Both the position numbers and the translations under genes were made by a program. From Hydrogenobaculum sp. (GTDB lineage Bacteria > Aquificota > Aquificia > Aquificales > Aquificaceae), in contig JAGDWZ010000022.1 of NCBI GenBank assembly GCA_023269915.1, positions 1-35,061 on the forward strand: 35,061 nt of DNA, read 5' to 3'. This document shows positions 18,393 through 30,089 of the stretch, one piece after another. The stretch's first letter is position 1. Every line of letters begins with the position of its first letter. The notes beneath the pieces were generated by a model. The model saw only the letters and a program-made list of their open reading frames with translations, searched no databases and was not told where the DNA came from.

Positions 18393-19909
18393 AGCACCTT
18401 AAAGCTTATTTTGTAAATATCCGAGTTGTTTTGGATAGGTATCGTACCCACTTTACCGGTTATTACAAATATACCCTCTTTTGTAGGTATTATACCTTCT
18501 ATGGCTTCTTCAAAAGAAGCACCTCTTAGTTTTTTCATATATACAAGTTCGTTGTTTTTACCACCTATGTCAAGAGCGTAAAGATTACCATAGGCATACT
18601 TTGTGATGCCAAAAAACTTTTCTATAGAGCTTTCTCTGTTAGCCCCAATTAAAAATACAGGTAAGCCCTCTAGCTTTGAAGGAGCCCCTTTCTCATAAAA
18701 TATATATTTCATCGTAGTATCGTTTATAAAAGGTATATTTACAAAAGCGTAAGACCCACCAAATATTGCTGATGATGAGTATAGCTCTGTACCCCCTTTA
18801 AACACCCTAAGCCTGTGGGAGCTATCTATAAAAATAGTATCACCTTTGTATATAGAAGCGCCGTCTATTCTAAAACCAGCCGGCACATCCACATTTTGAA
18901 CAGCTTTTACCTCGCCGTTTTCAAAAGCAAGCTGTTTTACAGCGCCAAACTTTCTATCTGCTGTAAAAGTCTGTCCCCAGAAGGTCTTGTGTGGATGTTT
19001 TTTATCAAGTATAGACATAAAATAATGAATATGTTTAGCTACCACTACAGGGCTATCTCCCACCATCTTTACTATAAAAGATGACATGTTTGAGCCTGTA
19101 AACATATTTACAAGTATGTAATCTTCTTTGCCTTGGCCTATTCTTCCTACGCTTACCGAGATAGGATGTCCTGCAGGTAGGCTCATATCCGCTATTCTTA
19201 CTACGTCATCTCTTAAAAGCTGATATATAAGAAGGTTATCCCTTGTTAAAAGCACAAGGTATTCTTTCCCGTTGCCGTACAAATCTCCAACATCAGCGCT
19301 TAGCACCAAAGAACCTACAGATTTTATAAATTTTGATGTTACAAGAAGATGTAAATCTCTGATAGACGCTTTTTTAATCACCACACCTTCGTTTGTAGCT
19401 TGGTATATAGATTTTTTGATAAAACCACCGGGAACTCCAGAAAAAGCTATACCATATCCTTTTGGAAACTCTCTTATACTAAGGGCACAGTTTTCCCCAG
19501 ATTTTACGTTTGGAAATATGGCGGCAATGTCATAGAGCTTTTCATCAGAACCTTTAAAACATACATCCGATGTGTCTATCTTGGCTATATCTCCTACGCT
19601 TGGTTTTTTACCAGATACAACCTTGCCTACCGCAAAATTATCATATACTTTTTCTATTTTTACCTTTGCAACATCCTTGTAAGAGTATCCTAAAAACTGA
19701 TGACTAAGAGGATTTATTATACGCCCAGTTGGTTCTTTTATGTCAAGGATTTCTCCAATATGAAAGTTTTTGCCAGCTATATATACTTCGTTGTCTTTTA
19801 CATTTATGACTTGATAAGATTCTTTTTTTAGGCTTTTAAGAAAAGAATCTAAATTCCCTCCGTAGGATATGCTACATAAAACCGCCAAACCCAGTAAAAA
19901 CTTTTTCAT
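18389..19909 (-). CDS. Secreted protein with FlgT-like N-terminal region and propeller-like repeats
   Basis: Signal peptide MKKFLLGLAVLCSISYG; beta-rich segments such as DVGDLYGNGKEYLVLLTRDNLLIYQ. Family assignment tentative. Confidence 0.55.
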   Translation of the reverse strand: MKKFLLGLAVLCSISYGGNLDSFLKSLKKESYQVINVKDNEVYIAGKNFHIGEILDIKEPTGRIINPLSHQFLGYSYKDVAKVKIEKVYDNFAVGKVVSGKKPSVGDIAKIDTSDVCFKGSDEKLYDIAAIFPNVKSGENCALSIREFPKGYGIAFSGVPGGFIKKSIYQATNEGVVIKKASIRDLHLLVTSKFIKSVGSLVLSADVGDLYGNGKEYLVLLTRDNLLIYQLLRDDVVRIADMSLPAGHPISVSVGRIGQGKEDYILVNMFTGSNMSSFIVKMVGDSPVVVAKHIHYFMSILDKKHPHKTFWGQTFTADRKFGAVKQLAFENGEVKAVQNVDVPAGFRIDGASIYKGDTIFIDSSHRLRVFKGGTELYSSSAIFGGSYAFVNIPFINDTTMKYIFYEKGAPSKLEGLPVFLIGANRESSIEKFFGITKYAYGNLYALDIGGKNNELVYMKKLRGASFEEAIEGIIPTKEGIFVITGKVGTIPIQNNSDIYKISFKVL

Positions 19910-19917
19910 AAACCCTC

Positions 19918-20991
19918 CTACAGATTTTCTATAATCTTCTTGGTCATTTCTTTTGTGTTTACTTTTACACCTTCTCCTCTATATATGTCTTGGGTTCTAT
20001 ACCCTTGAGCTAAAGCCTTATCTACTGCATCTTCTATGGCTTTTGCCACATCATCCATCTTGAAAGAATATTTAAACATCATCGCTACTGAGAGGATGGT
20101 GGCTATTGGGTTTGCTATACCTTTGCCGGCTATGTCAGGAGCAGAACCGTGTATTGGCTCGTAAAGGGCATATTTATCCCCCAAAGAGGCCGATGGTAGC
20201 ATGCCAAGGCTTCCTTGTATAACACCAGCTTCATCAGATAGTATATCTCCAAATATATTACCAGTTACTATCGTATCAAAAGAATACGGTCTATTTACAA
20301 GTTGCATGGCGCAGTTATCCACGTAAAGATGCTCTAACTCCACGTCTTGGTAGTTTTTGTGCTCTTCGTTTACTATGTCTCTCCAAAGCCCTGATACTTC
20401 TAACACGTTTGCTTTGTCTACGCTTGTGAGTTTTTTTCTTCTTTGCCTTGCTATTTCAAAGGCTTTTCTTACCACCCTTCTTATCTCTGATTCTTTGTAG
20501 CCCATTGTGTTGTAGCCATATCTTTCGCCGTTTTCTAACGTGGTAATACCCCTTGGCTCTCCGTAATAAACATCAGAAGATAGCTCTCTTACTACCATCA
20601 AGTCTGTACCTTTTACTACCGATTCTTTTAAAGGTGAGCTTTCTATAAGAGCATCAAAGACTTTTGCAGGTCTAAGGTTTGCATACAAATCAAGGGCTTT
20701 CCTTATGCCAAGAAGCCCTTTTTCTGGTTTTTTATCGGTTGGCAAATCATCCCACTTTGGCCCACCTACAGCCCCAAGAAGTACCGCATCTGATGCTTTG
20801 CAAATTTCTACAGTTTCTTCTGGAAGAGGCCCACCAGTTTTATCTATTGCGATACCACCTATCAAACCCTCTTTCGTTTCATACTGAAAACCAAATTTAG
20901 AAGCCAAGCTATCTAAGACTTCCAAAGCGCTATCTACAATCTCTGGGCCTATGCCATCACCTTTTAACACTGCTATTTTCAATGTCTTCAT
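19918..20991 (-). CDS. leuB: 3-isopropylmalate dehydrogenase
   Basis: [40 protein letters not shown] motifs. Confidence 0.97.
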   Translation of the reverse strand: MKTLKIAVLKGDGIGPEIVDSALEVLDSLASKFGFQYETKEGLIGGIAIDKTGGPLPEETVEICKASDAVLLGAVGGPKWDDLPTDKKPEKGLLGIRKALDLYANLRPAKVFDALIESSPLKESVVKGTDLMVVRELSSDVYYGEPRGITTLENGERYGYNTMGYKESEIRRVVRKAFEIARQRRKKLTSVDKANVLEVSGLWRDIVNEEHKNYQDVELEHLYVDNCAMQLVNRPYSFDTIVTGNIFGDILSDEAGVIQGSLGMLPSASLGDKYALYEPIHGSAPDIAGKGIANPIATILSVAMMFKYSFKMDDVAKAIEDAVDKALAQGYRTQDIYRGEGVKVNTKEMTKKIIENL

Positions 20992-21106
20992 ACCTTTATT
21001 TTAGCATATATAAAACGTATCGGAGCTTTTAGTTGATGCTATTCTATTTGTATGAAAAATATTTTCGCAATAGCGTAATAGATGATATAGATTGCTTATT
21101 AAATAA

Positions 21107-21300
21107 AATAAGCTTACTTTAATCCGTTCTGAAAAGAGGTTAAAAGCTTTAGAGTTTTTAAAATCTGAACAAGATTATGCGGACGTTGTAAGAGAGGCTC
21201 AAGAAACGGTAAAGCTAGTTTTATTTTGTCACGATAGAGGTTTTCTTGTTTATCGTGACACTTATAACTTATTGGCAGAACAGATAAGTGTGATATATTA
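21107..21300 (+). pseudogene. Decayed HEPN-domain-like gene remnant
   Basis: Open plus frame without start: NKLTLIRSEKRLKALEFLKSEQDYADVVREAQETVKLVLF..., resembling a HEPN helix pair, bounded by stops. Confidence 0.5.
21227..21291. repeat. Two consecutive inverted repeats
   Basis: TGTCACGATA(21227-21236)/TATCGTGACA(21251-21260) and ACACTTAT(21258-21265)/ATAAGTGT(21284-21291), both perfect. Confidence 0.75.
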
Positions 21301-21420
21301 GTATTCAATGCGTGACAAAGATTTTGTGTTTATAAAGAAGAGAGTTCAGATAGGCTATGCTATCTTTATTTGAAAAAAGAGATCTATATCTTAAAAGCTC
21401 AAAATAATAAATCATTGTTT

Positions 21421-22053
21421 TCAAATCTCCAACTCAGGATTAAAAGGATAAGAGCCGTATTTGGCATCTTTTACATAGGCTTTTTGGTTTTTTATAAACA
21501 CTCTACCTTGCTCTATCCATTTTATTACTTGTGGGAGGAGCTTGTGCTCTAGACTTAGGACTTTGTGCTCTAGGGTGGTTTCGGTGTCTTCTTGGTCTAT
21601 GGGGGTGATGGCCTGGGCTATGATGCAACCAGCGTCTATTTCTTCTGTTACAAAGTGCACTGTGGCTCCGCTAAACTTTGTGCCTGATTCTATCGCCCTT
21701 TTGTGGACGTTTATGCCTTTAAAAGCTGGAAGAAGGGATGGATGTATGTTTATTATTTTATGAGGGTATTCTTTTATAAAATCTTTTGAGAGTATCGCCA
21801 TAAACCCTGCCAACACTATAAAATCTATGTTTTTTTCTTTTAAAAGCTTTAAAGCGTTTTCTTCAAAAAGTGATTTTGGTTTTGGTTCAAAGTAAAAGGC
21901 TGGTGTATCGTAGCATTTTGCTATATCAAGGGCTTTTGCATGTTGATTGTTTGAGATTACGTAAAAGTTTGAGTCTAAAAATCCTTGTTTTTTGGCTTTT
22001 AGTATAGCCTCTAAGTTTGAACCTCTTCCGGATACGAATATCGCTATATTCAT
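21421..22053 (-). CDS. purN: Phosphoribosylglycinamide formyltransferase
   Basis: IAIFVSGRGSNLEAIL, INIHPSLLPAFKG, GATVHFVTEEIDAG motifs. Confidence 0.96.
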   Translation of the reverse strand: MNIAIFVSGRGSNLEAILKAKKQGFLDSNFYVISNNQHAKALDIAKCYDTPAFYFEPKPKSLFEENALKLLKEKNIDFIVLAGFMAILSKDFIKEYPHKIINIHPSLLPAFKGINVHKRAIESGTKFSGATVHFVTEEIDAGCIIAQAITPIDQEDTETTLEHKVLSLEHKLLPQVIKWIEQGRVFIKNQKAYVKDAKYGSYPFNPELEI

Positions 22054-22628
22054 AAATTTTTCGCCCTTTTTATAAAATTTTCTAACTTCTGCGGGTCTTT
22101 TTTGCCTGGTTTTGCCTCAATACCAGAAGCCACATCAACAGCGTAAGGTTTTATATCCTTTAGGTTGTAAACGTTGTTTTCGTTTAGTCCTCCGGATACA
22201 AAAAAATCCCTTTTTAAAGCTTTTAGTATATTCCAATCAAAGCTTTTACCAGTACCCCCGTATTGATGGGATAATGTGTCAAACAAAAGCATATTCTCGT
22301 CCCAGCATTTTTCTATGTTTGGTAAAGCGTCTTTTACTCTAAACACTTTTATAAGCCTATTTGATATACTAAAAGTGCAGTCTTCATCTCCGTGAAGCTG
22401 AACAAAATCAAACTGGTTAAGAAGCTCTCTTACTTTTTCAATGGGTTCATTTACTACAACAGCCACTGTTGGTATTTTTAAATGATTTTTTATCTTTATA
22501 GCATCTTCTAGATTTATGTATCTTTGGCTTTTAGGATAGAGTATAAAACCCAAAAAATCAGCACCAAGCTCTTGGGCCAAAAGAGCATCTTCTAAATTTG
22601 TGATACCGCATATTTTTACCTTCGCCAT
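22050..22628 (-). CDS. trpF: Phosphoribosylanthranilate isomerase
   Basis: VKICGITNLEDALLAQELGADFLGFI, VQLHGDE, DVASGIE. ATG at 22628 preferred over GTG at 22640 because AAGGAT precedes it. Confidence 0.94.
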   Translation of the reverse strand: MAKVKICGITNLEDALLAQELGADFLGFILYPKSQRYINLEDAIKIKNHLKIPTVAVVVNEPIEKVRELLNQFDFVQLHGDEDCTFSISNRLIKVFRVKDALPNIEKCWDENMLLFDTLSHQYGGTGKSFDWNILKALKRDFFVSGGLNENNVYNLKDIKPYAVDVASGIEAKPGKKDPQKLENFIKRAKNL

Positions 22629-22629
22629 A

Positions 22630-23112
22630 TTATCCTTCACGCTCTTTTAAAGATAATAGTACAAGCCCCGCTATAGACAAACTCACGGCGCTATCTGCCA
22701 CGTTAAAAGCTGGCCAGTAGTGATTTCCTATATGAAAATACAAAAAGTCCGTCACCTTGCCGTAATACACTCTTTCAAACAAGTTTCCGAAAGCCCCGCC
22801 TGATAGCATACCCATTAGTATACTTACTTTTGTATCTTTGCTTTTAAAAGCATAAAAACCACTTATGAAAATAGCCAAAATAGGAAGTGTTTCTAAAAGT
22901 AAGACCCTTAAAATACCACCAAGACCAGAAAGCATACCAAAAGCGATACCTTTGTTGTATATTAAAACTATTTTAAGTATAGGTAATACATCTATGCTCT
23001 CATTTGGTTTTAGCATATGTCTTATCCCTATCTTTGTCATCTCGTCCAAGATAAATACCGTTAGAAATGTGAATATGTAAATTAAAAGAAATCTTTTAGG
23101 CTGTTTTTCCAT
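22630..23112 (-). CDS. lspA: Lipoprotein signal peptidase (signal peptidase II)
   Basis: [39 protein letters not shown] motifs. Confidence 0.95.
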   Translation of the reverse strand: MEKQPKRFLLIYIFTFLTVFILDEMTKIGIRHMLKPNESIDVLPILKIVLIYNKGIAFGMLSGLGGILRVLLLETLPILAIFISGFYAFKSKDTKVSILMGMLSGGAFGNLFERVYYGKVTDFLYFHIGNHYWPAFNVADSAVSLSIAGLVLLSLKEREG

Positions 23113-25280
23113 ATATGTTTTGCTGTTTCTAAATCACATCTTATAAGCTCTCTGCCGTTGTATTCTATGGTGAAGTTTCTTTCGTTGGTGATGCTTCCTA
23201 TTAGCATCCAATCAAGAGGCGTTTGTTCTACAATATTTTTAAACTGCTCTTCTAACTCTTGTTCTACGCTTACTACTATCCTTGTAGGGTTTTCCGAGAA
23301 TAAAAACACAATTGGGTCTTCATCTATGTAAAGGCTTATGCTTGCTCCTAAGTTTGTATCTACGAGGCTCTCAAATATATTTGTTATAAGACCTCCCATT
23401 GATACATCGTGAGCAGATAGTATGAGGTCTTCTTTGATAAGTTTTACAACAAGCTCAACCAAAAGCTTTTCTTTTTCGATATCTACTTTCGTAAGAGTAC
23501 CTTTTACGCTGCCTGTTAAAATTTTCTGCACCAATGAGCCATTTAGAGTATATTCTTGGTTTAGATTTCCTATAAGAAATAGGCTTGATGGTTTTTTAAA
23601 TCTATGGTCCATATGTTTATGTACATCTTCTAAAAGTCCTACTCCTACTATCACCGGTGTTGGCATCACGTTTGTAATGGTTGAGCCTTCTACGGTTTCA
23701 TTGTATAAAGATACGTTTCCACTTATGACAGGTATGGAAAATTCTTTCATGGCGTCTGCCATACCGTTTACGCAAAGCTCCATTTTTATAGCTACATCTT
23801 CTCTTCTTGGATTTCCGAAGTTAAGACAATCGCTAAAAGCAAGAGCTTTTGCTCCTACACAAGCCAAGTTTCTAACGCATTCTGACACAGTCCACCTAGC
23901 CCCTTCGTAAGGGTCTGCCTCCATATAGTAAGCGTTGCCGTCAGCTTTTATAGCTATACCTTGCTCTGATTTTACATCTGGTCTTAAAGGCCATTTTATC
24001 CTGAGCACGGCCGCGTCACTTGAAGGTCCTAAAACGGTGTTAGTACCCACTTCAAAGTCATACTGGGTGTATATGTGTTCTTTTGAAGCTATGTTTGGGT
24101 TTGATATTAATTTCATGAAAAGGTCTTTGGGTTCCATCTTCTCAGGTATAAATTTTTCCATAGATGGGCTAAAGGTTTTAGAAGGCTGTGTATAGCAACT
24201 AGGTACTCCTTCTGCTACTATCTTATAGTCCAGGGAAGCTACTTTTTCACCTTTAAAATATATGTTTACCGTGTCTGATGTGGTGGTTTCTCCCAATACA
24301 CACCAAGATAAATGAAACTTGTTCGCTATATTTATTAGCTCTTGAAGGTTTTCTTTTTCTATGACTATGAGCATTCTTTCTTGGCTTTCAGAAAGAAGTA
24401 TTTCGTAAGCGTTCATGTCGTTTTCTCTTAAAGGTACTTCATCTAAGTTTATATCAACTCCCATGTTTGATTTGTAAGCTATTTCAAAACAAGCTCCCGC
24501 TATACCACCAGCTCCTAAGTCCTGTATACCCACTGGTAAATCCTTATCTACCATATACATTATGGCTTCTAAAAGCTTTTTACCGTAAAATGGGTCTCCA
24601 ATTTGGACATTTGAACGTCTTTTCAAAGCCTTTTCATCAAACTGAGAGCTTGCCATCGTGGCTCCGTGTATGCCATCTCTTCCAGTGGAAGAGCCTATTA
24701 GAAACAAAAGCTGACCTGCTTTTGTAGCTCTTGCTTTGTATATTTTGTTTTTAGGCATTATACCTATACAAAATACATTTACCAAAGGATTTTTGTTGTA
24801 GCACTCATCAAAAAACGTCTCACCGCCGACGGTAGGTATACCTATGCAGTTTCCATAGTGGCTTATGCCTTTTACTACACCTTTTGTTATCCTTTTGCTT
24901 TGGTTTATATCTCCAAATCTCAAAGAATCAAGTAGCGCTATTGGTCTTGCACCCATTGACATTATGTCTCTTATTATTCCACCTACCCCAGTGGCTGCGC
25001 CGTTGAAAGGGTCTATGAAAGATGGGTGGTTATGACTCTCTATTTTAAAAGCCACAAAGACATCTTCTAGCTCTATAACTCCTGCGTTTTCACCCGGACC
25101 TTGCACTACGTAGGGACCTTCTGTAGGAAATCTTTTTAAAAGAGGTTTTGAGCTTTTGTAAGAACAATGCTCTGACCATAAAACCCCAAATATGCCTAGT
25201 TCTATATCGTTTGGCTCTCTGCCTATTAGGGATTTAATGGTTTCATACTCTTGCTCTGTAAGCCCATGCAAATTATCCAT
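23082..25280 (-). CDS. purL: Phosphoribosylformylglycinamidine synthase subunit PurL
   Basis: [47 protein letters not shown] motifs; 732 aa small-form PurL. Confidence 0.96.
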   Translation of the reverse strand: MDNLHGLTEQEYETIKSLIGREPNDIELGIFGVLWSEHCSYKSSKPLLKRFPTEGPYVVQGPGENAGVIELEDVFVAFKIESHNHPSFIDPFNGAATGVGGIIRDIMSMGARPIALLDSLRFGDINQSKRITKGVVKGISHYGNCIGIPTVGGETFFDECYNKNPLVNVFCIGIMPKNKIYKARATKAGQLLFLIGSSTGRDGIHGATMASSQFDEKALKRRSNVQIGDPFYGKKLLEAIMYMVDKDLPVGIQDLGAGGIAGACFEIAYKSNMGVDINLDEVPLRENDMNAYEILLSESQERMLIVIEKENLQELINIANKFHLSWCVLGETTTSDTVNIYFKGEKVASLDYKIVAEGVPSCYTQPSKTFSPSMEKFIPEKMEPKDLFMKLISNPNIASKEHIYTQYDFEVGTNTVLGPSSDAAVLRIKWPLRPDVKSEQGIAIKADGNAYYMEADPYEGARWTVSECVRNLACVGAKALAFSDCLNFGNPRREDVAIKMELCVNGMADAMKEFSIPVISGNVSLYNETVEGSTITNVMPTPVIVGVGLLEDVHKHMDHRFKKPSSLFLIGNLNQEYTLNGSLVQKILTGSVKGTLTKVDIEKEKLLVELVVKLIKEDLILSAHDVSMGGLITNIFESLVDTNLGASISLYIDEDPIVFLFSENPTRIVVSVEQELEEQFKNIVEQTPLDWMLIGSITNERNFTIEYNGRELIRCDLETAKHIWKNSLKDFF

Positions 25281-25299
25281 TGTAATTATTTTAGCACAT

Positions 25300-25570
25300 T
25301 TATATGTTTGACAATATATATACTACGCTAACAAAAGCCAAAGACAAAAGGGCAAATTTGAAAATACTTATAAAAAATAGGCTTAGTATCGTATAGCTTA
25401 CTATGGCTGGTTTTCTTATATGTATTGCATCGTATTTGTGTGATATATATACTATAGCCCATATAGTAATAAAGTATAGGATGGTATCTATTATAATTGC
25501 ATACATAAGACCAGATAGGTTTATGTGAAAGGGTAAAAGCCCCAAAAGTGGCTGTAGAGTTTTAGAAGCG

Positions 25571-25590
<20 letters not shown>
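25300..25590 (-). CDS. Small integral membrane protein, unknown function
   Basis: 96 aa, several hydrophobic helices, overlaps the 3' end of the ftsB-like gene. Confidence 0.55.
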
Positions 25591-27272
<1,682 letters not shown>

Positions 27273-27274
27273 TT

Positions 27275-27283
27275 ATTATATCA
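27275..27283 (-). promoter_or_regulatory. Extended -10 promoter (TGATATAAT) of tRNA-Val
   Basis: TGnTATAAT overlapping the uppS stop codon, 8 nt before the tRNA 5' end. Confidence 0.55.
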
Positions 27284-27977
27284 TATCTACTGGTTGCACT
27301 GCTCCAAAGCGCCTTTTTCTTTTGGAAAAATCCTCTACTATCATACAAAGGTCTTCTGGTGTAAAGTCTGGCCAGTATTTTTCGCAGAAAAAAAGCTCAG
27401 CGTAAGCCAAATCCCAAAGTAAAAAGTTTGATATTCTTTTCTCGTTACCAGTCCTTATAAGAAGGTCTACCGCCGGCAAAAAACATGTATCTAAAGCCTT
27501 CTTTATATCTTCTTGAGTTACTTCATTTTTTTCTTTCAAAAGCTTGTTAAAAGCTCTTGTGATATCGTCAAGCCCACCGTAATCTACAGCCAGTGTAAGT
27601 ATTATTGAACTATTTTTTCTGGTTTTTTGTTCTATGTCTTCCATGTATTGAAGTAGGTCTTTTGGAATTCTATCTTTCCTTCCTATAAATTTCATCTTTA
27701 TGCCGTTTTTTAATATGCTTTCTTCTTTTCTTATAAGATATTCTTTGAAAAGCTTAAAAAGCACGTCTATTTCTTCTCTTGGCCTTTTCCAATTTTCCGT
27801 AGAAAATGCGAAAAGCGTAAGGTAACTTACTCCTAGCTCTTTGGCTTTTAAAGTGATAGGCTCCACTACCTCAGCCCCTGCATAGTGTCCGTAAAATCTA
27901 CTCTTCCCCTTCTCTTGAGCCCATCTTCCGTTACCATCCATTATTATAGCTATATGCTTTGGCACATTTAAGTCCAT
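27276..27977 (-). CDS. uppS: Undecaprenyl diphosphate synthase
   Basis: HIAIIMDGNGRWA, GHYAGAE, YLTLFAFSTENWKRP, DLLIRTGNEKRISNFLLWDLAYAELFF. Confidence 0.96.
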   Translation of the reverse strand: MDLNVPKHIAIIMDGNGRWAQEKGKSRFYGHYAGAEVVEPITLKAKELGVSYLTLFAFSTENWKRPREEIDVLFKLFKEYLIRKEESILKNGIKMKFIGRKDRIPKDLLQYMEDIEQKTRKNSSIILTLAVDYGGLDDITRAFNKLLKEKNEVTQEDIKKALDTCFLPAVDLLIRTGNEKRISNFLLWDLAYAELFFCEKYWPDFTPEDLCMIVEDFSKRKRRFGAVQPVDMI

Positions 27978-28018
27978 TACATTAGTATAAACTAATAAAG
28001 TGAAATCAAGATGAAATA

Positions 28019-28285
28019 TTATACGTTGTAATTTTCTTCCTCTTCTTCGTCTATTTCGTTAAAATTTAGCTCTATTCTTTCGGCAGGTATTATGGTGGTT
28101 ATAGAGTGTTTGTATACAAGTGTTTGTTGTTTGCCGTCTTCTATGAGAATTGTATAAAGGTCAAAAGACCTTACCTTACCTTGCAATCTTACACCGTTAA
28201 GAAGATATATAGATACTTTTACCTTAGACTTTCTTATTTGATTTAACATCAAATCTTGTAACCTTGCCGCATTTTTACTGCCCAT
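28019..28285 (-). CDS. hfq: RNA chaperone Hfq
   Basis: LQDLMLNQIRKSKVKVSIYLLNGVRLQGKVRSFDLYTILIEDGKQQTLVYKHSITTIIP. Start at MGSKN preferred. Confidence 0.95.
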   Translation of the reverse strand: MGSKNAARLQDLMLNQIRKSKVKVSIYLLNGVRLQGKVRSFDLYTILIEDGKQQTLVYKHSITTIIPAERIELNFNEIDEEEEENYNV

Positions 28286-28315
28286 AGCTTTACCTCTCAA
28301 ATTTAATAATTTATT

Positions 28316-28324
28316 ATTATATCA
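28316..28324 (-). promoter_or_regulatory. Extended -10 promoter (TGATATAAT) of hfq
   Basis: TGnTATAAT about 30 nt upstream of the hfq start. Confidence 0.55.
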
Positions 28325-28356
28325 AATATACAAAACTTTTGCGAAACAATCTACTT

Positions 28357-29550
28357 TTAGGCTTTTTTACCAAAAGAAGCATATTTTTTTATAAGCTCTA
28401 AACGCTTTCTATCCTCTTCGTTTTGGGACATTCTTTCTATAGCCTCTTTTATAAAAGCTATAAAAATAGATATAAAAAATGCTGCTAAAGTAGATACTAC
28501 AACTATTAGCGTTCTTTTTGGGCTTATCCTTAGATGAGGAGGTGTGGCTTTGTCAATTACTTGTATAAGAGGAGCTCCTTTTGCCTCTTGGATAGAAGCT
28601 TGTTGATATAACTTTAAAAGCATACTGTATACAGCTTTTCTAAAACCAAGCTCAGTTTGGATATTTATATACTTTCCATAGACTTCTGGTACTTTTTTAA
28701 TAGAAGGTAAAGCGCTTGATTTTGCATTTGATTCAAGAGCCGACAACTCTGCTTCTAAGCTTGCTATAGAAGCTTCGGTTTTTTTGTAATCTGGATTTTG
28801 CGGTGTGGCATATGTGCTCATAGCCGCCAACTTTGCCTCTTGGGCTGCTATTTGCGCTTTTAGATTTGCTATTGTGTTTATAGAGGCCTGTGCTTGAGGT
28901 TTTAGCTCTATCACTCCAGTTTTTTTCTGAAAGCTCTCGGCATTTTTCTCAGCTTCTAAGAGTTTTTTGTAAGCTTTTTTAAGCTCTTTTTGGAAAAATC
29001 TTTTTTCTACGGCTGCTTTTGTCACTGCAAGATGGTTGTTTAGATATCTGAGTTGATCTACAAAAGCGTTTGCAATCTCTGCAGCCCTTTTTGGGTCTTT
29101 ATCCTTATAACCTATTGTTATGATGCCAGTTTTAAGATCGGCTTTTGCATCGAGGTGCTTTAAGACATCTTTTCTTGCTATATCTATATTTTTTGCCTTG
29201 TAAAGCTTCGTAAGATTAAACTCTTTTATGATGTTATCTACTACAAAGTTGCTTTTGAGAAGGTCTACGTAAACATCTGAAGGATTTTTTGCAATAGCCC
29301 CGAGTCCAAGAGCTGCGGCTGCTGCTGACATACTAGAGCTTCTACTTATCCCAAGAGGGGGCATTATGCTTGTTTTTGCTTCATAAACTGGTGGTAATAT
29401 AAGACTTATTATTATGCTAAGTATAGCTGCTATTCCTGTAATTGATATTATAAGTTTTTTATGTTTTAAAAGTACTATAAATATATCTAATAAATTTATC
29501 TCGTCTTCTTGTTGGTTTGCATACTGTGTGTTTATATTTTCATTTGGCAT
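28357..29550 (-). CDS. Wzz/GumC-type polysaccharide chain length determinant
   Basis: INLLDIFIVLLKHKKLIISITGIAAILSIIISLILPPVYEA, coiled-coil middle, C-terminal TM with PPHLRISPKRTLIVVVS. Confidence 0.9.
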   Translation of the reverse strand: MPNENINTQYANQQEDEINLLDIFIVLLKHKKLIISITGIAAILSIIISLILPPVYEAKTSIMPPLGISRSSSMSAAAAALGLGAIAKNPSDVYVDLLKSNFVVDNIIKEFNLTKLYKAKNIDIARKDVLKHLDAKADLKTGIITIGYKDKDPKRAAEIANAFVDQLRYLNNHLAVTKAAVEKRFFQKELKKAYKKLLEAEKNAESFQKKTGVIELKPQAQASINTIANLKAQIAAQEAKLAAMSTYATPQNPDYKKTEASIASLEAELSALESNAKSSALPSIKKVPEVYGKYINIQTELGFRKAVYSMLLKLYQQASIQEAKGAPLIQVIDKATPPHLRISPKRTLIVVVSTLAAFFISIFIAFIKEAIERMSQNEEDRKRLELIKKYASFGKKA

Positions 29551-29558
29551 TCTAATCT

Positions 29559-30074
29559 CTACGCTCCAAAACTTTCAATTAAACCTACCTTCCATTTACC
29601 ATCTTCTTTATACATCTTAAGATAAAAAGGTAATTTTGCTTTTTTATACTTTATTTTGATTCTTGCTTTATCATGTCCTTCAAATTTTACCTTTTCCCAT
29701 ACGCTTTCATCTAAAATTTTCTTTGGGTCAAAATTTTTAAGATACCCATCCCAGAAAGCTTTTGCTATAGGACCTCCATTTTCAAAATCTTTTTCTATGT
29801 CTTGTTTTGTATAGCTTTTGACGTTATTTTTTAACAAGTTTTTATAAACAAGCTCTACAATTTCTTTTTTTGATTTTTCGCTTATAAGCTGCCATATTTT
29901 TTCTAAGCGTTTTCTCTCCATGGATTTAAATAGCTCTGTAGCAGCGTCTAAAACCGCTTCCTCTTTTAACCTTTGAGACTCGTAAGCATAAGAAATATTA
30001 TATGGTATAAGGGGTGATAACGAAAACACCCCTATTGATATAGCTAGTATTGCACTTTTATAAGCTTTCACCAA
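29559..30074 (-). CDS. Secreted protein of unknown function
   Basis: Signal-like N-terminus; ends IKYKKAKLPFYLKMYKEDGKWKVGLIESFGA, NTF2-like style; within exopolysaccharide locus. Confidence 0.6.
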   Translation of the reverse strand: MVKAYKSAILAISIGVFSLSPLIPYNISYAYESQRLKEEAVLDAATELFKSMERKRLEKIWQLISEKSKKEIVELVYKNLLKNNVKSYTKQDIEKDFENGGPIAKAFWDGYLKNFDPKKILDESVWEKVKFEGHDKARIKIKYKKAKLPFYLKMYKEDGKWKVGLIESFGA

Positions 30075-30089
30075 ACCCCCAAATATCTA

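Noticed and set aside
21114-21308. Minus-strand 64-aa ORF in the leuB-purN gap
   Set aside because: The plus strand encodes the HEPN-like stretch; the minus ORF looks random.
23422-24727. Plus-strand ORFs antisense to purL
   Set aside because: Shadow ORFs in a highly conserved gene on the other strand; no recognisable protein or RBS.
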